DNA of 64,000 nucleotides from Lysobacter sp. Lineage in GTDB: Bacteria; Pseudomonadota; Gammaproteobacteria; Xanthomonadales; Xanthomonadaceae. Location of the stretch: positions 62,001-126,000 of the forward strand of contig WYBC01000041.1 in assembly GCA_011526085.1 (NCBI GenBank). The letters run 5' to 3'. The position numbers and the translations under genes were made by a program. This document shows, piece after piece, positions 52,101 to 60,873 of the stretch. The notes below the pieces were generated by a model, which had not been told where the DNA came from, ran no database searches, and saw only the letters and a program-made list of their open reading frames with translations. How positions within the stretch are numbered: the first letter of the stretch is position 1; the number at the start of each line of letters is the position of its first letter.

Positions 52101-52440
52101 CGTCCGTCCGCCCCGCCGCGGCGGATCCTGCGTGCGCGATCCGCAGGGCGACGCTGCAGGCCGAACCCATAGCACGCACACGCATTCACGCACGTGCGCA
52201 CACGCCTGCGCACGATGAGGCCATCGTCTTCGCATCGAGTCGCGCACACGCGCGCGCTTGCACATGCGCAGCCCGCGTATTGCACGAACGCGTGATCGGA
52301 CGATGCGGAATGCGCGTGAAGGTTTCGTTGCGATCGCCGCGGAAGCGCATGGCGCGGTGGATTCGCCGATGGCATGGAACTTGCACCCATTTCCATGGCT
52401 GCGGCACTCCGCCGTGGTTTCCCCCGACGCAGGTATCCCC
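52101..52440. other. 340-base intergenic stretch with alternating purine/pyrimidine tracts
   Basis: No gene is supported here. Around 52168-52262 the sequence is dominated by CACGCA, GTGCGCACACG and CGCGCGC steps, a composition prone to Z-DNA or to short hairpins. The last 60 bases should contain the promoter of the glycine-zipper gene but no strong hexamers are visible. Confidence 0.5.
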
Positions 52441-52962
52441 ATGAACGAACACGAGAAGAACATCGACAAGACCCTGGACAAGGATCTCAACCGCGATCCG
52501 ATCACCGGTGCGCCCGGCTCGCATCCGGTCGGCACCGGCATCGGCGCAGCCGCGGCCGGCGCCACCGGCGCGGCCATCGGCGCGGTGGCAGGCCCTGCGG
52601 GCGCGCTCGCGGGCGCGGCCATCGGCGCGGTCGTCGGCGGTCTGGCCGGCAAGGGCATCGGCGAAGTCGTGAATCCGACCGCCGAAGACGCCTACTGGCG
52701 CAATCAGTATCCCAACGAGCCCTACTACGCGAAGGAACACAGCTACGACGACTACGCGCCAGCCTATCGCACCGGCTATGAAGCCCGCGCGCGATATGCG
52801 GACCGCCGTTTCGAGGATGTGGAAACGGATCTGCAGCGCGAATACGATGCGCAGCGTGGCCAATCCACGCTGCCGTGGGATCGCGCACGTACGGCAGCGC
52901 GTGCCGCGTGGGACCGCGTCGAGCGCGCCATGCCGGGCGATTCCGACCGCGACGGCAAGTAA
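52441..52962 (+). CDS. Glycine-zipper hypothetical protein
   Basis: A 173-residue protein without a signal peptide. Residues 30-75 are a glycine zipper (TGIGAAAAGATGAAIGAVAGPAG, shortened), able to form membrane-embedded helices. It is followed by an NPTAEDAYWRNQYPNEPYY block and a charged, Tyr/Arg-rich C-terminus (RTGYEARARYADRRFEDVE; YDAQRGQSTLPWDRAR). It belongs to a recognisable family of small proteobacterial glycine-zipper proteins often linked to stress; no defined function. Transcribed alone. Confidence 0.8.
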   Translation: MNEHEKNIDKTLDKDLNRDPITGAPGSHPVGTGIGAAAAGATGAAIGAVAGPAGALAGAAIGAVVGGLAGKGIGEVVNPTAEDAYWRNQYPNEPYYAKEHSYDDYAPAYRTGYEARARYADRRFEDVETDLQREYDAQRGQSTLPWDRARTAARAAWDRVERAMPGDSDRDGK

Positions 52963-53033
52963 ACCCCTCGCAGGTCGTCGTCACGACCAGGCGTGCGCAC
53001 GAAAGGAATGCGATGGTTCGCATTCGTGTCATC

Positions 53034-53060
53034 CCGGGCCCGCGTTTCTCGCGGGCCCGG
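53034..53060. terminator. GC hairpin between convergent genes
   Basis: CCGGGCCCGCG / CGCGGGCCCGG with loop TTTCT, 11 perfect pairs, between the glycine-zipper gene and the lipid operon running the other way. It lacks a T tract, so it may be a weak or factor-assisted terminator. Confidence 0.5.
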
Positions 53061-53162
53061 CCACGAAGCGCGATCGGAGCGGAAGACTTCCGCCTCGTCC
53101 TCCTCGTCTTCGCCATCTCCTGCTGACGAGAGCGATGCCGTCGCGACCGGAGGCGGCGGCAT

Positions 53163-53723
53163 TCACGATGTCTCGATGCGATTCCCCAGCCGCCGCTGCA
53201 CCATGCTCAGGATGGTCAGGGGAATCACGGCCGAATACAGCAGTTGCCCCCTGAGCAGAAAGGAAGGGATCGTGGCGATCGCGGCCATCGCCAGCAGCGC
53301 CCGCGAGTATCGGGCCGTGAGCCCGGCGCCGGAACGATCCTCGCGCCCGACGAAACCGGCGCGCGTGCCGAGCGTGGTGAGAACGCCTACCGCGAGGATG
53401 CACAGGAACAGGCCGCTCTCCCGCAGATCGTTGAGCGACTGCAGTATCCAGAGCTGGTTCGTGAGCGCGGAAAAGCCGCCGACGACGAGATACGCATTCA
53501 CGCCGAGGAGCATGCGGTTGAGGGGTCGACCGCGCGCGAACGCCAGCGTGAGCAGGACCTGCAGCACGGCGAGCGCGCCGCCGGCCATGAAGGCGATCAG
53601 CCAATCCTCCAGGCCGGGCGCCCCGTGCCGGAACGCGACCAACAGGAAGCCGCTCAGGGGGAGGAACTGCAGCAGATGGGTCGCAAGCCCGACGAGGGGC
53701 GAGGCTGTCGGCTTGCCGGTCAT
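53163..53723 (-). CDS. Polytopic membrane protein, last gene of the lipid operon
   Basis: A 186-residue protein with about six hydrophobic helices (for example LVGLATHLLQFLPLSGFLLVA and AFMAGGALAVLQVLLTLAF). No family is recognised and no catalytic motif is visible. It overlaps the crotonase gene by four bases (ATGA), so it belongs to the same transcript; a role in membrane transfer or retention of the product is conceivable but unsupported. Confidence 0.75.
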   Translation of the reverse strand: MTGKPTASPLVGLATHLLQFLPLSGFLLVAFRHGAPGLEDWLIAFMAGGALAVLQVLLTLAFARGRPLNRMLLGVNAYLVVGGFSALTNQLWILQSLNDLRESGLFLCILAVGVLTTLGTRAGFVGREDRSGAGLTARYSRALLAMAAIATIPSFLLRGQLLYSAVIPLTILSMVQRRLGNRIETS

Positions 53724-54574
53724 GCGGTCTGCTGCTTCTGCGCCGCCAGGGACAGCAGGGCCAGCCGTCTCCTGTCGAGGGACATCACGATGTCCACCCA
53801 GGCATCGAGGCCCGCATGGAAATCCGCGCGCGAAAGCGGCGAGGCGCGCCTGCGGATGTCCGCCATCGTCTGGTGGGACCGGAACGCGCCATGGCGCTTC
53901 TTCACGAAGTCGACGACGGCGCCCTCGCCTTCGCCGGTCTCGACGACGACATCGACGATCCCCATGGCCTTCAGTTCGTCGGCGCTGAAGGTTTTGCCGG
54001 TGTGGCAGACCGCCTCGTAATCGCTTCGCGACAGGCGCCGGGCCAGGATCGGAAGCGCACCCATGCCGGGAAAGATGCCGAGCTGGATTTCCGGAAAACC
54101 GAATTCCGATTGCCGCTCGGCGAATAGGTAGTCGCAGGCGACCGCGACCTCGAATCCACCGCCGATGCAACGGCCCTGCACCAGCGCGATGGAAGCCACG
54201 CCTTTCCCGAAACCGGAATGCAGCGCGTACATCATGTCCGCCGACTGCCGCGCATACGACATCAGCGCGTCCCGGTCCCGGGTCAGGATCATCTCCTGGA
54301 AATACCCGAGATCCGCGCCGAGCGTGAACACGCCGTCCCAGCGGGAACGCATCACGAAATAGCGCAGCGCATGCGAGGCCGGAGAGGTGCCGTCCATCAG
54401 GGTGGAGACACCGTAGCCCATGTCCTGCAGCAATTCGCGGCTGAAGCATGGCTTCCCGCAGGCGCGCCAGGTGGACCACAGCAGATGCAGCGACGCATCG
54501 TGCTCCGCGGAATAGCGCTCGGAAATCGGAAACGACATCAGCCCGTCGTCGGGCACGCTCTGGATGTTGGACAT
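53720..54574 (-). CDS. Second RpfF-like crotonase
   Basis: A 284-residue crotonase-fold protein clearly related to RpfF. Both RpfF catalytic glutamates are kept: E142 in GGGFEVAVACDYLF and E162 in FPEIQLGIFPGMGALPIL. The oxyanion region LGADLGYFQEM is also aligned. The N-terminal ~60 residues differ from RpfF at 41-910. It could dehydrate and/or release a 3-hydroxyacyl chain from the ACP encoded in the same operon, giving a DSF-like unsaturated acid. It lies five bases after the outer-membrane barrel gene and overlaps the membrane protein gene. Dehydratase without thioesterase activity is an alternative. Confidence 0.85.
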   Translation of the reverse strand: MSNIQSVPDDGLMSFPISERYSAEHDASLHLLWSTWRACGKPCFSRELLQDMGYGVSTLMDGTSPASHALRYFVMRSRWDGVFTLGADLGYFQEMILTRDRDALMSYARQSADMMYALHSGFGKGVASIALVQGRCIGGGFEVAVACDYLFAERQSEFGFPEIQLGIFPGMGALPILARRLSRSDYEAVCHTGKTFSADELKAMGIVDVVVETGEGEGAVVDFVKKRHGAFRSHQTMADIRRRASPLSRADFHAGLDAWVDIVMSLDRRRLALLSLAAQKQQTA

Positions 54575-54579
54575 GGCGG

Positions 54580-55812
54580 TCAGAAGTATCGTTTGTAGAT
54601 GAGGAAAATCCTGGTATCGACAGGGCTCGCGCCGTATTCGCTGAATGCCGACCCGGACAAGACGTCCACGCCCGCCTTGATGGCATCGGCGTCCGCGACA
54701 TCCCAGATGACGGCGCCGCGGACGAATCGGCTGTCGTCGTCGAGGCCATGGATCATCGTGGTTTCCAGCTCGACGTTGTCACGCAGCTTGACGTCGCTGA
54801 TCCTGAAGAAAATCTTTTCCCGCCGAAGTTCGGGCGTCGCGATCAGGTTGCCCGCCAGCCCGGGATCGCCCAGCCCGGTGCGCAGCGAGCGCTCGAGACT
54901 CGAGAACTCGTCGTCCGAATAGCCGTTGGCGTTGCGCCAATACTCGGCCGTGAACGTCCACCCCGCATCCGAGGTGTACTGGCCGCCGACGACGATGTCC
55001 GCGAACGATCCGTCCCGATCTTCCACCGTCCCGATCAGTGCATTCTGCGCGTCCGCAACCGGCCGCTGTCGATCGCGGTCGCCACGCACGGCCATTTCCG
55101 CATGGGCGGTCATCCTGTCGCCGATCGCCGTCGACAGATTCAGCCCCACGCCCGGGTTTTCGGCGTAGTAGCCGATGATCGAATAATCGGTCGAAACCGC
55201 GTCGATCCTTCCGGTCAGCTGCACGAGCGCCCGCACCCGGTGGCTCCCGTGTTCGGGCGAAACGACCGCCGCCTGCACGCTGTACGCCGGACCGAAATGG
55301 GACCAGCCGACGAGATCGTCCCCCTTCTTTTCGGCACGACGATCCTCGTCGGCGAGCGTCCGGTCTTCCGGCTTGCCCAGATTGAGGAAATCGGTCGGAT
55401 TGCGTCCCAGCGCCACGCCGTTCACGATCCGCTTGCGACCCGCGAACAGGAAGGAAGACGCGGCGATTTCCTTTTCCCAGTTCAGTTCGTCCACGCGGAC
55501 CTGCGCGACCCGGTCGCGGGAGCGGCTCGCCCGCACGAACTCCGGCCGCAGCTGCGCTGCGAGCTTGCCGCCATCGAACTCGAGATTCGCCCGGATCACC
55601 GCGACGACCGCTCCCCGGCTCGCGCTGTCGCCGTGATCCTCCAGATCGTGACGGGCGCGCACGCTGGCATACCCGGACAGATCGAGGCCGGTCCGGGCCG
55701 CTTCGCCGGCATCTGGGCTCTTCTCCGCTTCGCCGTCCGACGCATCGGACGGCGGAGACGCCTCTTCCACCGCAGCCGAGCACACGCCCGCGTGCAGGCA
55801 GGCCGCGAGCAC
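54580..55812 (-). CDS. Putative outer-membrane beta-barrel protein
   Basis: About 410 residues: a short hydrophobic export signal (VLAACLHAGVCSA), a low-complexity linker, then many alternating beta strands (GYASVRARHDL, GAVVAVIRANLEF, KLAAQLRPEFVRA, WTFTAEYWRNANGY) and a C-terminal Phe in FLIYKRYF, the usual BAM recognition end. The start is uncertain: GTG at 55812 gives a very short signal, while an ATT eight codons earlier (55836, overlapping the lolA-like stop) would give a better one (NRFGCLCVLAACLHAG). Probably the outer-membrane step of the export system in this operon. Confidence 0.75.
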   Translation of the reverse strand: MLAACLHAGVCSAAVEEASPPSDASDGEAEKSPDAGEAARTGLDLSGYASVRARHDLEDHGDSASRGAVVAVIRANLEFDGGKLAAQLRPEFVRASRSRDRVAQVRVDELNWEKEIAASSFLFAGRKRIVNGVALGRNPTDFLNLGKPEDRTLADEDRRAEKKGDDLVGWSHFGPAYSVQAAVVSPEHGSHRVRALVQLTGRIDAVSTDYSIIGYYAENPGVGLNLSTAIGDRMTAHAEMAVRGDRDRQRPVADAQNALIGTVEDRDGSFADIVVGGQYTSDAGWTFTAEYWRNANGYSDDEFSSLERSLRTGLGDPGLAGNLIATPELRREKIFFRISDVKLRDNVELETTMIHGLDDDSRFVRGAVIWDVADADAIKAGVDVLSGSAFSEYGASPVDTRIFLIYKRYF

Positions 55813-55831
55813 GCAGAGGCATCCGAAGCGG

Positions 55832-56575
55832 TTAATGCGACAGTCTCCCGAGATACGACGGCTGGTAGTACTCGGCAGGCGTTTCCTTGATCCTGAAGTT
55901 CGAGAACGTCAGCGTCGCGCTGACCGAAGGATTGATCGCATCGGTGATCTCCAGCACGGTCGGTCGCTGCCGACCCAGCACGGGCTTGTAGCCGCCGTAC
56001 TGGATCGTCCTGACCAGCTTGCCGGACAGCGAAAAGAACTCCGCCTTCAGCGGTCGATAATCCTGCTCGCCGACCCACAACTGGATCGTCTGGTAGCTCG
56101 AAGTCGGCTGCTTCGCGCGAAGGGAAAGCTTCAGCGCCGGCGTATCGCCCAGGCGGACCTTCTCGATGCGCTCGCTGGCGTAATCGATGCTGAAGACCAC
56201 GCGCGCCACGTCGGCGTTGGAGACCGCCCCGACCAGTTGCTGCTGCGCCGAGATGCGGATCGGGCGATTCGTTCCCGGGATATGGATCCACATGTTCGGC
56301 CCGTCGAGAAGCAGCGCGCGCCCGCGCTGCTTGAGCGGCTGGCGATACAGTACCAGACTCTTGGTGCTTTCGCGGACTGACACCTCGAACTCGCTTTCGC
56401 TCTGCCCCGCCCGCGTCCTGGACTGCAATTGCACGCTGAAGGCGAAATTCGGCGACGGCGATCGGACCGAATCGGTTTTCCGGAGGATGTCCGCCCCATC
56501 CATGTCCTGTGCGCGCACGCCTGCGGCGCAGAGGCCGATCGCAAGACATGCGGAGATGATCCTGATGAATTTCAT
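55832..56575 (-). CDS. LolA/LolB-like outer-membrane lipid-carrier protein
   Basis: A 247-residue periplasmic protein with signal peptide (IRIISACLAIGLCAAGVRA). The mature part has the unclosed beta-barrel pattern annotated as outer membrane lipoprotein-sorting protein: VRESTKSLVLYRQPLKQRGRALLLDGPNMWIHIPG (abbreviated) and VGEQDYRPLKAEFFSLSGKLVRTIQY. Such proteins accompany LolCDE-like ABC transporters in lipid export clusters. It overlaps the permease gene by ATGA. Cargo is probably the lipid product rather than lipoproteins (inference). Confidence 0.85.
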   Translation of the reverse strand: MKFIRIISACLAIGLCAAGVRAQDMDGADILRKTDSVRSPSPNFAFSVQLQSRTRAGQSESEFEVSVRESTKSLVLYRQPLKQRGRALLLDGPNMWIHIPGTNRPIRISAQQQLVGAVSNADVARVVFSIDYASERIEKVRLGDTPALKLSLRAKQPTSSYQTIQLWVGEQDYRPLKAEFFSLSGKLVRTIQYGGYKPVLGRQRPTVLEITDAINPSVSATLTFSNFRIKETPAEYYQPSYLGRLSH

Positions 56576-57792
56576 GAGTGGTGTAGCGCCTTGATGATGT
56601 CCATCCGGGACGCGAGATGCCCGGGATAGAACGACGACAGGGTGGAGGCCGCGACCGACGTGAAGAATGCGTAGAGGAAGGCTTTCGGGCTGAGATTGAT
56701 GAATGCGGTATATCCCGAGGACATGCCCGGCGGCGCCGCGACATCGATGCCGCCGAGGGCGTTGATGCCGTAGGCCAACAAAGCGCCAGCGGTCAGACCG
56801 AGAAGCCCACCGATGATGCCGATCAGGACGCCTTCGAAGACGAACATCTTCACGATACCGGCGCGCGTCTGGCCGATGGCCCGCAGCGTGCCGATTTCGC
56901 GGAACCGTTCGAACGCGGACATGCCCATCGTGTTGGCGATGCTGAGGAAGACCACGATACCGAGCACGATGGAAGTCAGGCCGAAGATGCTGGTGTACAG
57001 GTTGACGACGCCGCGATAGAACTCCGCAAGATCCAGCCAAGTTCGGAATTCCAGCCCGGGCCGCTTCTTCAGCGATGCTTCGATGACCTTCTGCAACTCC
57101 GGCGTCTGCCGGGTATCGTTCGCCAGCACCAGGATCTTCTCGACCTTCTGCGTATCGATCAGCCGCTGCAGCAGCGGCAGCGGGACCTTCACGTAGACGT
57201 TGTCGTACTCTTTCGACGCGGTCCGGATGATGCCGACCACCCTGCAGTCGATCGCGTTCACCACGCCGTCCAGCGTCGTGCTGAGGATCGTGAGCGACGC
57301 GTCTTCCCCGGCGTGTAGACCTTTGGCGAGCCCCGAGCCGATCACGCAGCCGTCGGGCGTGTCCTCGTCCAGCTGCCGGCCTTCCAGCACGATCTCGAAG
57401 GCCGAGAATTCCTCTTCCCGTTCGGGCATGACGCCGATGAGACGGGCTGAGAGCGTGGTCTCGCCGTTGCTGATCAAGCCGGAACCGGACAACCGCCAGG
57501 TCGTCGCGTTGACCAGCGGAGACCGCCGGATGTCCGCCTCGATTTCGGCGGGATTGTCGATCAGATACTGCTCGGAAAGCCCCGCACCCTGCTCGAAGTA
57601 GCCTTTCTTCGCGATCTGGAAGTGGCCCAGCTGGGTTCTGATCGTGGTTTCGCGCAATCCCTCGAACGAGAAATCGATGAACCCGCCGAACACGATGATC
57701 GCGGACGCCGCCGAGACGATCGACAGGAAGGTGATCGCCGTGCGTCGCTTGTTCCGGAACACGTTCCGGAGCGCGAGCTTCCATGTATTCAT
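56572..57792 (-). CDS. ABC transporter permease (LolC/E-MacB type)
   Basis: A 406-residue permease with four membrane helices: one near the N-terminus (RRTAITFLSIVSAASAIIVFGG), a large periplasmic MacB-like domain (about 45-275), then three near the C-terminus including VVFLSIANTMGMSAFERFREIGTLRAIG, the FtsX-family coupling signature, and FEGVLIGIIGGLLGLTAG. It overlaps both the ATPase and the LolA-like gene, forming one exporter. This mechanism extracts substrates from the inner-membrane outer leaflet rather than the cytosol. Confidence 0.92.
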   Translation of the reverse strand: MNTWKLALRNVFRNKRRTAITFLSIVSAASAIIVFGGFIDFSFEGLRETTIRTQLGHFQIAKKGYFEQGAGLSEQYLIDNPAEIEADIRRSPLVNATTWRLSGSGLISNGETTLSARLIGVMPEREEEFSAFEIVLEGRQLDEDTPDGCVIGSGLAKGLHAGEDASLTILSTTLDGVVNAIDCRVVGIIRTASKEYDNVYVKVPLPLLQRLIDTQKVEKILVLANDTRQTPELQKVIEASLKKRPGLEFRTWLDLAEFYRGVVNLYTSIFGLTSIVLGIVVFLSIANTMGMSAFERFREIGTLRAIGQTRAGIVKMFVFEGVLIGIIGGLLGLTAGALLAYGINALGGIDVAAPPGMSSGYTAFINLSPKAFLYAFFTSVAASTLSSFYPGHLASRMDIIKALHHS

Positions 57793-58454
57793 GCGACCAG
57801 CGTCCCGTCTTCGATGCGAACCTGTTTGTGCGCGAAGGCGGAAACCTTCGGATCGTGCGTCGAGAAGATCAGCGCGGTCTTCAGCTCGCGATTCAGCTCC
57901 GACATCAGCGCGAGGATCTCGGTCGCCGTATGGCTGTCCAGATTCGCGGTCGGCTCATCCGCCAGGACGAACCCGGGATTCGTGATGAGAGCGCGCGCGA
58001 TCGCGACCCGCTGTTTCTGCCCACCCGACAATTGATCCGGGCGCTTGTGCTGATGTTGCGCGAGCCCGACCCGCTCCAGGATGGCGCCGACGCGCCGCTT
58101 CCGTTCGCCAGCGGCGGCTCCGCCGATGATCAGCGGATACTCGATGTTCTCGAACGCGTTCAACACCGGAATCAGATTGAACGACTGGAAGATGAAACCG
58201 ATGTGGCGGCGCCGGATCTCGGCCTTCGCCGCGTCGCTCAGGCGCGACATGTCCTTCCCCATGATCCGCACGGCGCCGCTGTCGGGCGTCAACAGGCAGC
58301 CCATCACGTTCAACAGGGTCGACTTGCCGCTTCCGGACGGACCGACGATCGAAACGATTTCGCCCTGCTCCACGCGGAAGTCGACCTCGCGAACCGCGCT
58401 GGTGCGCTGCTCGCCGATCAGATAGGTATGGGAGACGGCCTCGAGCTCGATCAT
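57789..58454 (-). CDS. ABC transporter ATP-binding protein (LolD/MacB type)
   Basis: A 221-residue ATPase. Walker A GPSGSGKSTLLN (about 38-49), Q-loop FIFQSFNLIPVLNAFENIEYPL, signature QLSGGQKQRVAIARAL, Walker B FVLADEPTANLD and the switch His FSTHDPKV are all intact. Start and stop both overlap neighbours by ATGA. It powers the adjacent permease. Confidence 0.95.
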   Translation of the reverse strand: MIELEAVSHTYLIGEQRTSAVREVDFRVEQGEIVSIVGPSGSGKSTLLNVMGCLLTPDSGAVRIMGKDMSRLSDAAKAEIRRRHIGFIFQSFNLIPVLNAFENIEYPLIIGGAAAGERKRRVGAILERVGLAQHQHKRPDQLSGGQKQRVAIARALITNPGFVLADEPTANLDSHTATEILALMSELNRELKTALIFSTHDPKVSAFAHKQVRIEDGTLVA

Positions 58455-59140
58455 CGACCAGCCTTCCTCGCCTTCTCGGCCCAGATGGACCGGGGAGCGA
58501 CGCTCCGGGCCCTGGCGTAGAACTTGTTCGCGACATCGACCTGCCCGCGCTTCGCGGACAACTGCCCCAGCTTGTAATAGATCTCCGACAGCCGTTCCGG
58601 ACTGACCCGCGCACCCGCCTGCGCGGCTTTCACCACGAACAGATAGTCGTCCTGCGCGGTCTTTTCCCGTGAGAACATCGGCGGCAATTCGTAGGCGACA
58701 CTGCCGCGGATGATGCGCACGGTCAGATTGTCCGGCGCCCGCCTGACCGCGCGATCGAGCAGGGCCAGGCCCTTGTTCGTATTGCCGACCTTGTTGACGG
58801 TCAGGCTGCTGTCCCTCGCGAGCATCGCATGGGCACTTCCCAGATAGGCCAGCAGTTCCGCGTCGGCGGGGTTCAGGGCGGATGCGCGCTTCAGGTATTT
58901 GACCGCGTCCTCCGAAGCCGAATCGACCCGGAGCCATGCGAGTTGATGGCTGGCGATGCCGGCCGCCTTCAGCCAGCCGGCGTGATCGGCGTTGGACGCA
59001 AGCTGCGTTTTCGCCTGCCGCAGCACCGCCTCGAGCTTCTGCCGGTCCACGACGCCATAGGGAATGTCCTGCGCGGACGCGGCGAACGACGCCACCAGCA
59101 TGGCGACCGCGAGGCACACCGAGTATCGCGAATATCCCAC
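58451..59140 (-). CDS. Exported TPR protein
   Basis: A 229-residue protein starting at GTG with AAGGAGAG seven bases upstream. The signal peptide is RYSVCLAVAMLVASFAASAQ. The mature part contains TPR-like helix pairs (AVKYLKRASALNPADAELLAYLGSAHAML; KGLALLDRAVRRAPDNLTVRIIRGS, both shortened in function) and ends with a third around LSEIYYKLGQLSAKRGQVDVANKFYARA. Probably a periplasmic scaffold for the exporter whose ATPase gene overlaps its stop codon. The 188 bases before it hold the paired GTCGAC sites at about 59168-59181 but no evident promoter. Confidence 0.85.
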   Translation of the reverse strand: MGYSRYSVCLAVAMLVASFAASAQDIPYGVVDRQKLEAVLRQAKTQLASNADHAGWLKAAGIASHQLAWLRVDSASEDAVKYLKRASALNPADAELLAYLGSAHAMLARDSSLTVNKVGNTNKGLALLDRAVRRAPDNLTVRIIRGSVAYELPPMFSREKTAQDDYLFVVKAAQAGARVSPERLSEIYYKLGQLSAKRGQVDVANKFYARARSVAPRSIWAEKARKAGR

Positions 59141-59328
59141 CGAATCTCTCCTTCGATTCTGTTTCCGGTCGACTGTCGACAACCACCTGCGACGCAGCCG
59201 GGAATGGCCGCCACGATGAACCGGACGCGCGAGCGGGCGATTCTTCGGATGCGAACCGGGCGATGCCCGATTCGCGATCTGACCGCGATGTTTCGAACGC
59301 CCGCGTCGCGCGTTTTTGCAACGAAACG

Positions 59329-60639
59329 CTAAACCAGTTCCTTGACCTGCCGCAGCGTGAAGCGCCATGGCCACAGCTGCCGCGGCCTGAAGTAATAGCG
59401 CAGCCCCGCGCGCTTGTACCACCGCTCGGCCAGATACGGATTGATGAAGTCCGAGAAGTGATACCGCTTGAGGGACGCGTCGCCGCGATTGAAGACCAGG
59501 AACGAAAAATTCATGAACATCGGATAGCAGACGTAGCCGTACGCCATCTTGACCGCATGCCGCCGGTCCGATCGATCGAACATGATCTCGAACCCCAGCT
59601 TGAGATAGGTTGGCAGCCGATGCCGATAGCCTTCGGCGACGACGAAGGACACATCCCGACTGAGGGACAGATCCAGGAAGCATTTGAACAGTCCGTTGAG
59701 CACCGCCGGGCGCTCGCGATAATGATCGTCGACCGCCAGACGGCCGACGTGCATCAGTCTGCCGACCTTTCTCAGCCGATCGAGCGAGGAGCCCATCTCG
59801 ATCTCGAGCGGAAACGGTCTGCCCTTCCGATCGAGAATGCAGCGCATGCAGCCTACGATCCGTCCCGCGTCCTTCGCGACGAAGATGTACGAATCCTCGG
59901 CGAGCTCCTTCTCCGTCTTCGAGACGATCTCGGCGATCTCGGCGACCGTCTTCATGTTGCCATCGTCGCCCGGACGGTAGATCTGCCGCGCGAAGAAATC
60001 GCAGAACGTGGGAAATTCCGGCGAGTCGACAAGGAGGCGATGGAACTCGAACTCCTGGATCGAGAAGCGCTCCTGGCGGCCATTGCCCCGGCCGAACCAG
60101 ACGAGGTTCAGGAAAATCGTCAGCAGCCCGAAGGAAATGCACAGGACATACGGAATGATCAGGTACAGCACGTCCGGCATCAGCAGCACGCTGGCGAGCA
60201 GCGAAAGCGCATAGGCTGCGGTCCAGATCAGCGACGACGCGATATGAAGCGACCGCAGCCCCTTGCCGTTGGAATAGAACGCCGTGAACGGTTTTCCGAA
60301 CAGCAGCAGGAGGGTCGAAAGCGTCGTCAGCCAGGCGAAAATGATGATCCCGGCATAACCCGTGTAATCCTTGGTGACGTAATCGAGGATCGCCAATCCC
60401 GTGTAGAGCACCAGCATGGAGATCGAAACCGGCGACCTGATCCGGAATCGCAACTCGATCGCGACCACCGCGACGTACAGCAACGCGCACAGGGCGTACG
60501 CGTAGTAGTCCTGGAACAGCGAGATCAGACCCAGACCGACGATCATGCTCCCGAAGGACAGGAACATGAAGAGCACCGGAAACAGCGTTTCCTTCTCGTC
60601 CTTTTCTACATTCGCGGCAATCTCTTCGGCACTGGCCAT
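59329..60639 (-). CDS. Membrane N-acyltransferase of GNAT/FeeM type
   Basis: A 436-residue protein with six or so N-terminal membrane helices (about 20-185) joined to a cytosolic acyltransferase domain (about 190-400). The latter has the N-acyl amino acid synthase/GNAT pattern: YIFVAKDAGRIVGCMRCILD, KVGRLMHVGRLAVDDHYRE, LNGLFKCFLDLSLSRDVSFVVAEG and LPTYLKLGFEIM. FeeM-type enzymes transfer acyl chains from ACP to amino acids, which fits the ACP and ketosynthases of this operon. The acceptor is unknown. Start chosen at MASAEEI, preceded by GGAAG; another ATG lies 12 codons upstream. Confidence 0.75.
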   Translation of the reverse strand: MASAEEIAANVEKDEKETLFPVLFMFLSFGSMIVGLGLISLFQDYYAYALCALLYVAVVAIELRFRIRSPVSISMLVLYTGLAILDYVTKDYTGYAGIIIFAWLTTLSTLLLLFGKPFTAFYSNGKGLRSLHIASSLIWTAAYALSLLASVLLMPDVLYLIIPYVLCISFGLLTIFLNLVWFGRGNGRQERFSIQEFEFHRLLVDSPEFPTFCDFFARQIYRPGDDGNMKTVAEIAEIVSKTEKELAEDSYIFVAKDAGRIVGCMRCILDRKGRPFPLEIEMGSSLDRLRKVGRLMHVGRLAVDDHYRERPAVLNGLFKCFLDLSLSRDVSFVVAEGYRHRLPTYLKLGFEIMFDRSDRRHAVKMAYGYVCYPMFMNFSFLVFNRGDASLKRYHFSDFINPYLAERWYKRAGLRYYFRPRQLWPWRFTLRQVKELV

Positions 60640-60873
60640 TCTGCGTTTCTTCCAGACAGATCCATTCAATTCCATTCCACCGGCGCGCTCCGTCGACCGC
60701 CCGACACGTGTCGCGCAGCCGTATCGACCGGCCGTCGACGACCGTGCGCATGCGGCAAGACCGGAGATTCCGCCGCTGCCACACTCGTGGGGACGGCACG
60801 ATCGGTCGCGCATCGGCCGATCGTCGCCGGCGCCTTGTCTTCGGCCCGGCGACTCGCCTCTTGGCTGTCGTCG
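60640..60873. other. Gap inside the lipid gene set
   Basis: The 234 bases separating the ketosynthase-like gene from the N-acyltransferase gene contain no supported gene. It is the largest gap of the set and could hold a second promoter, but no clear hexamers are visible. Confidence 0.4.
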
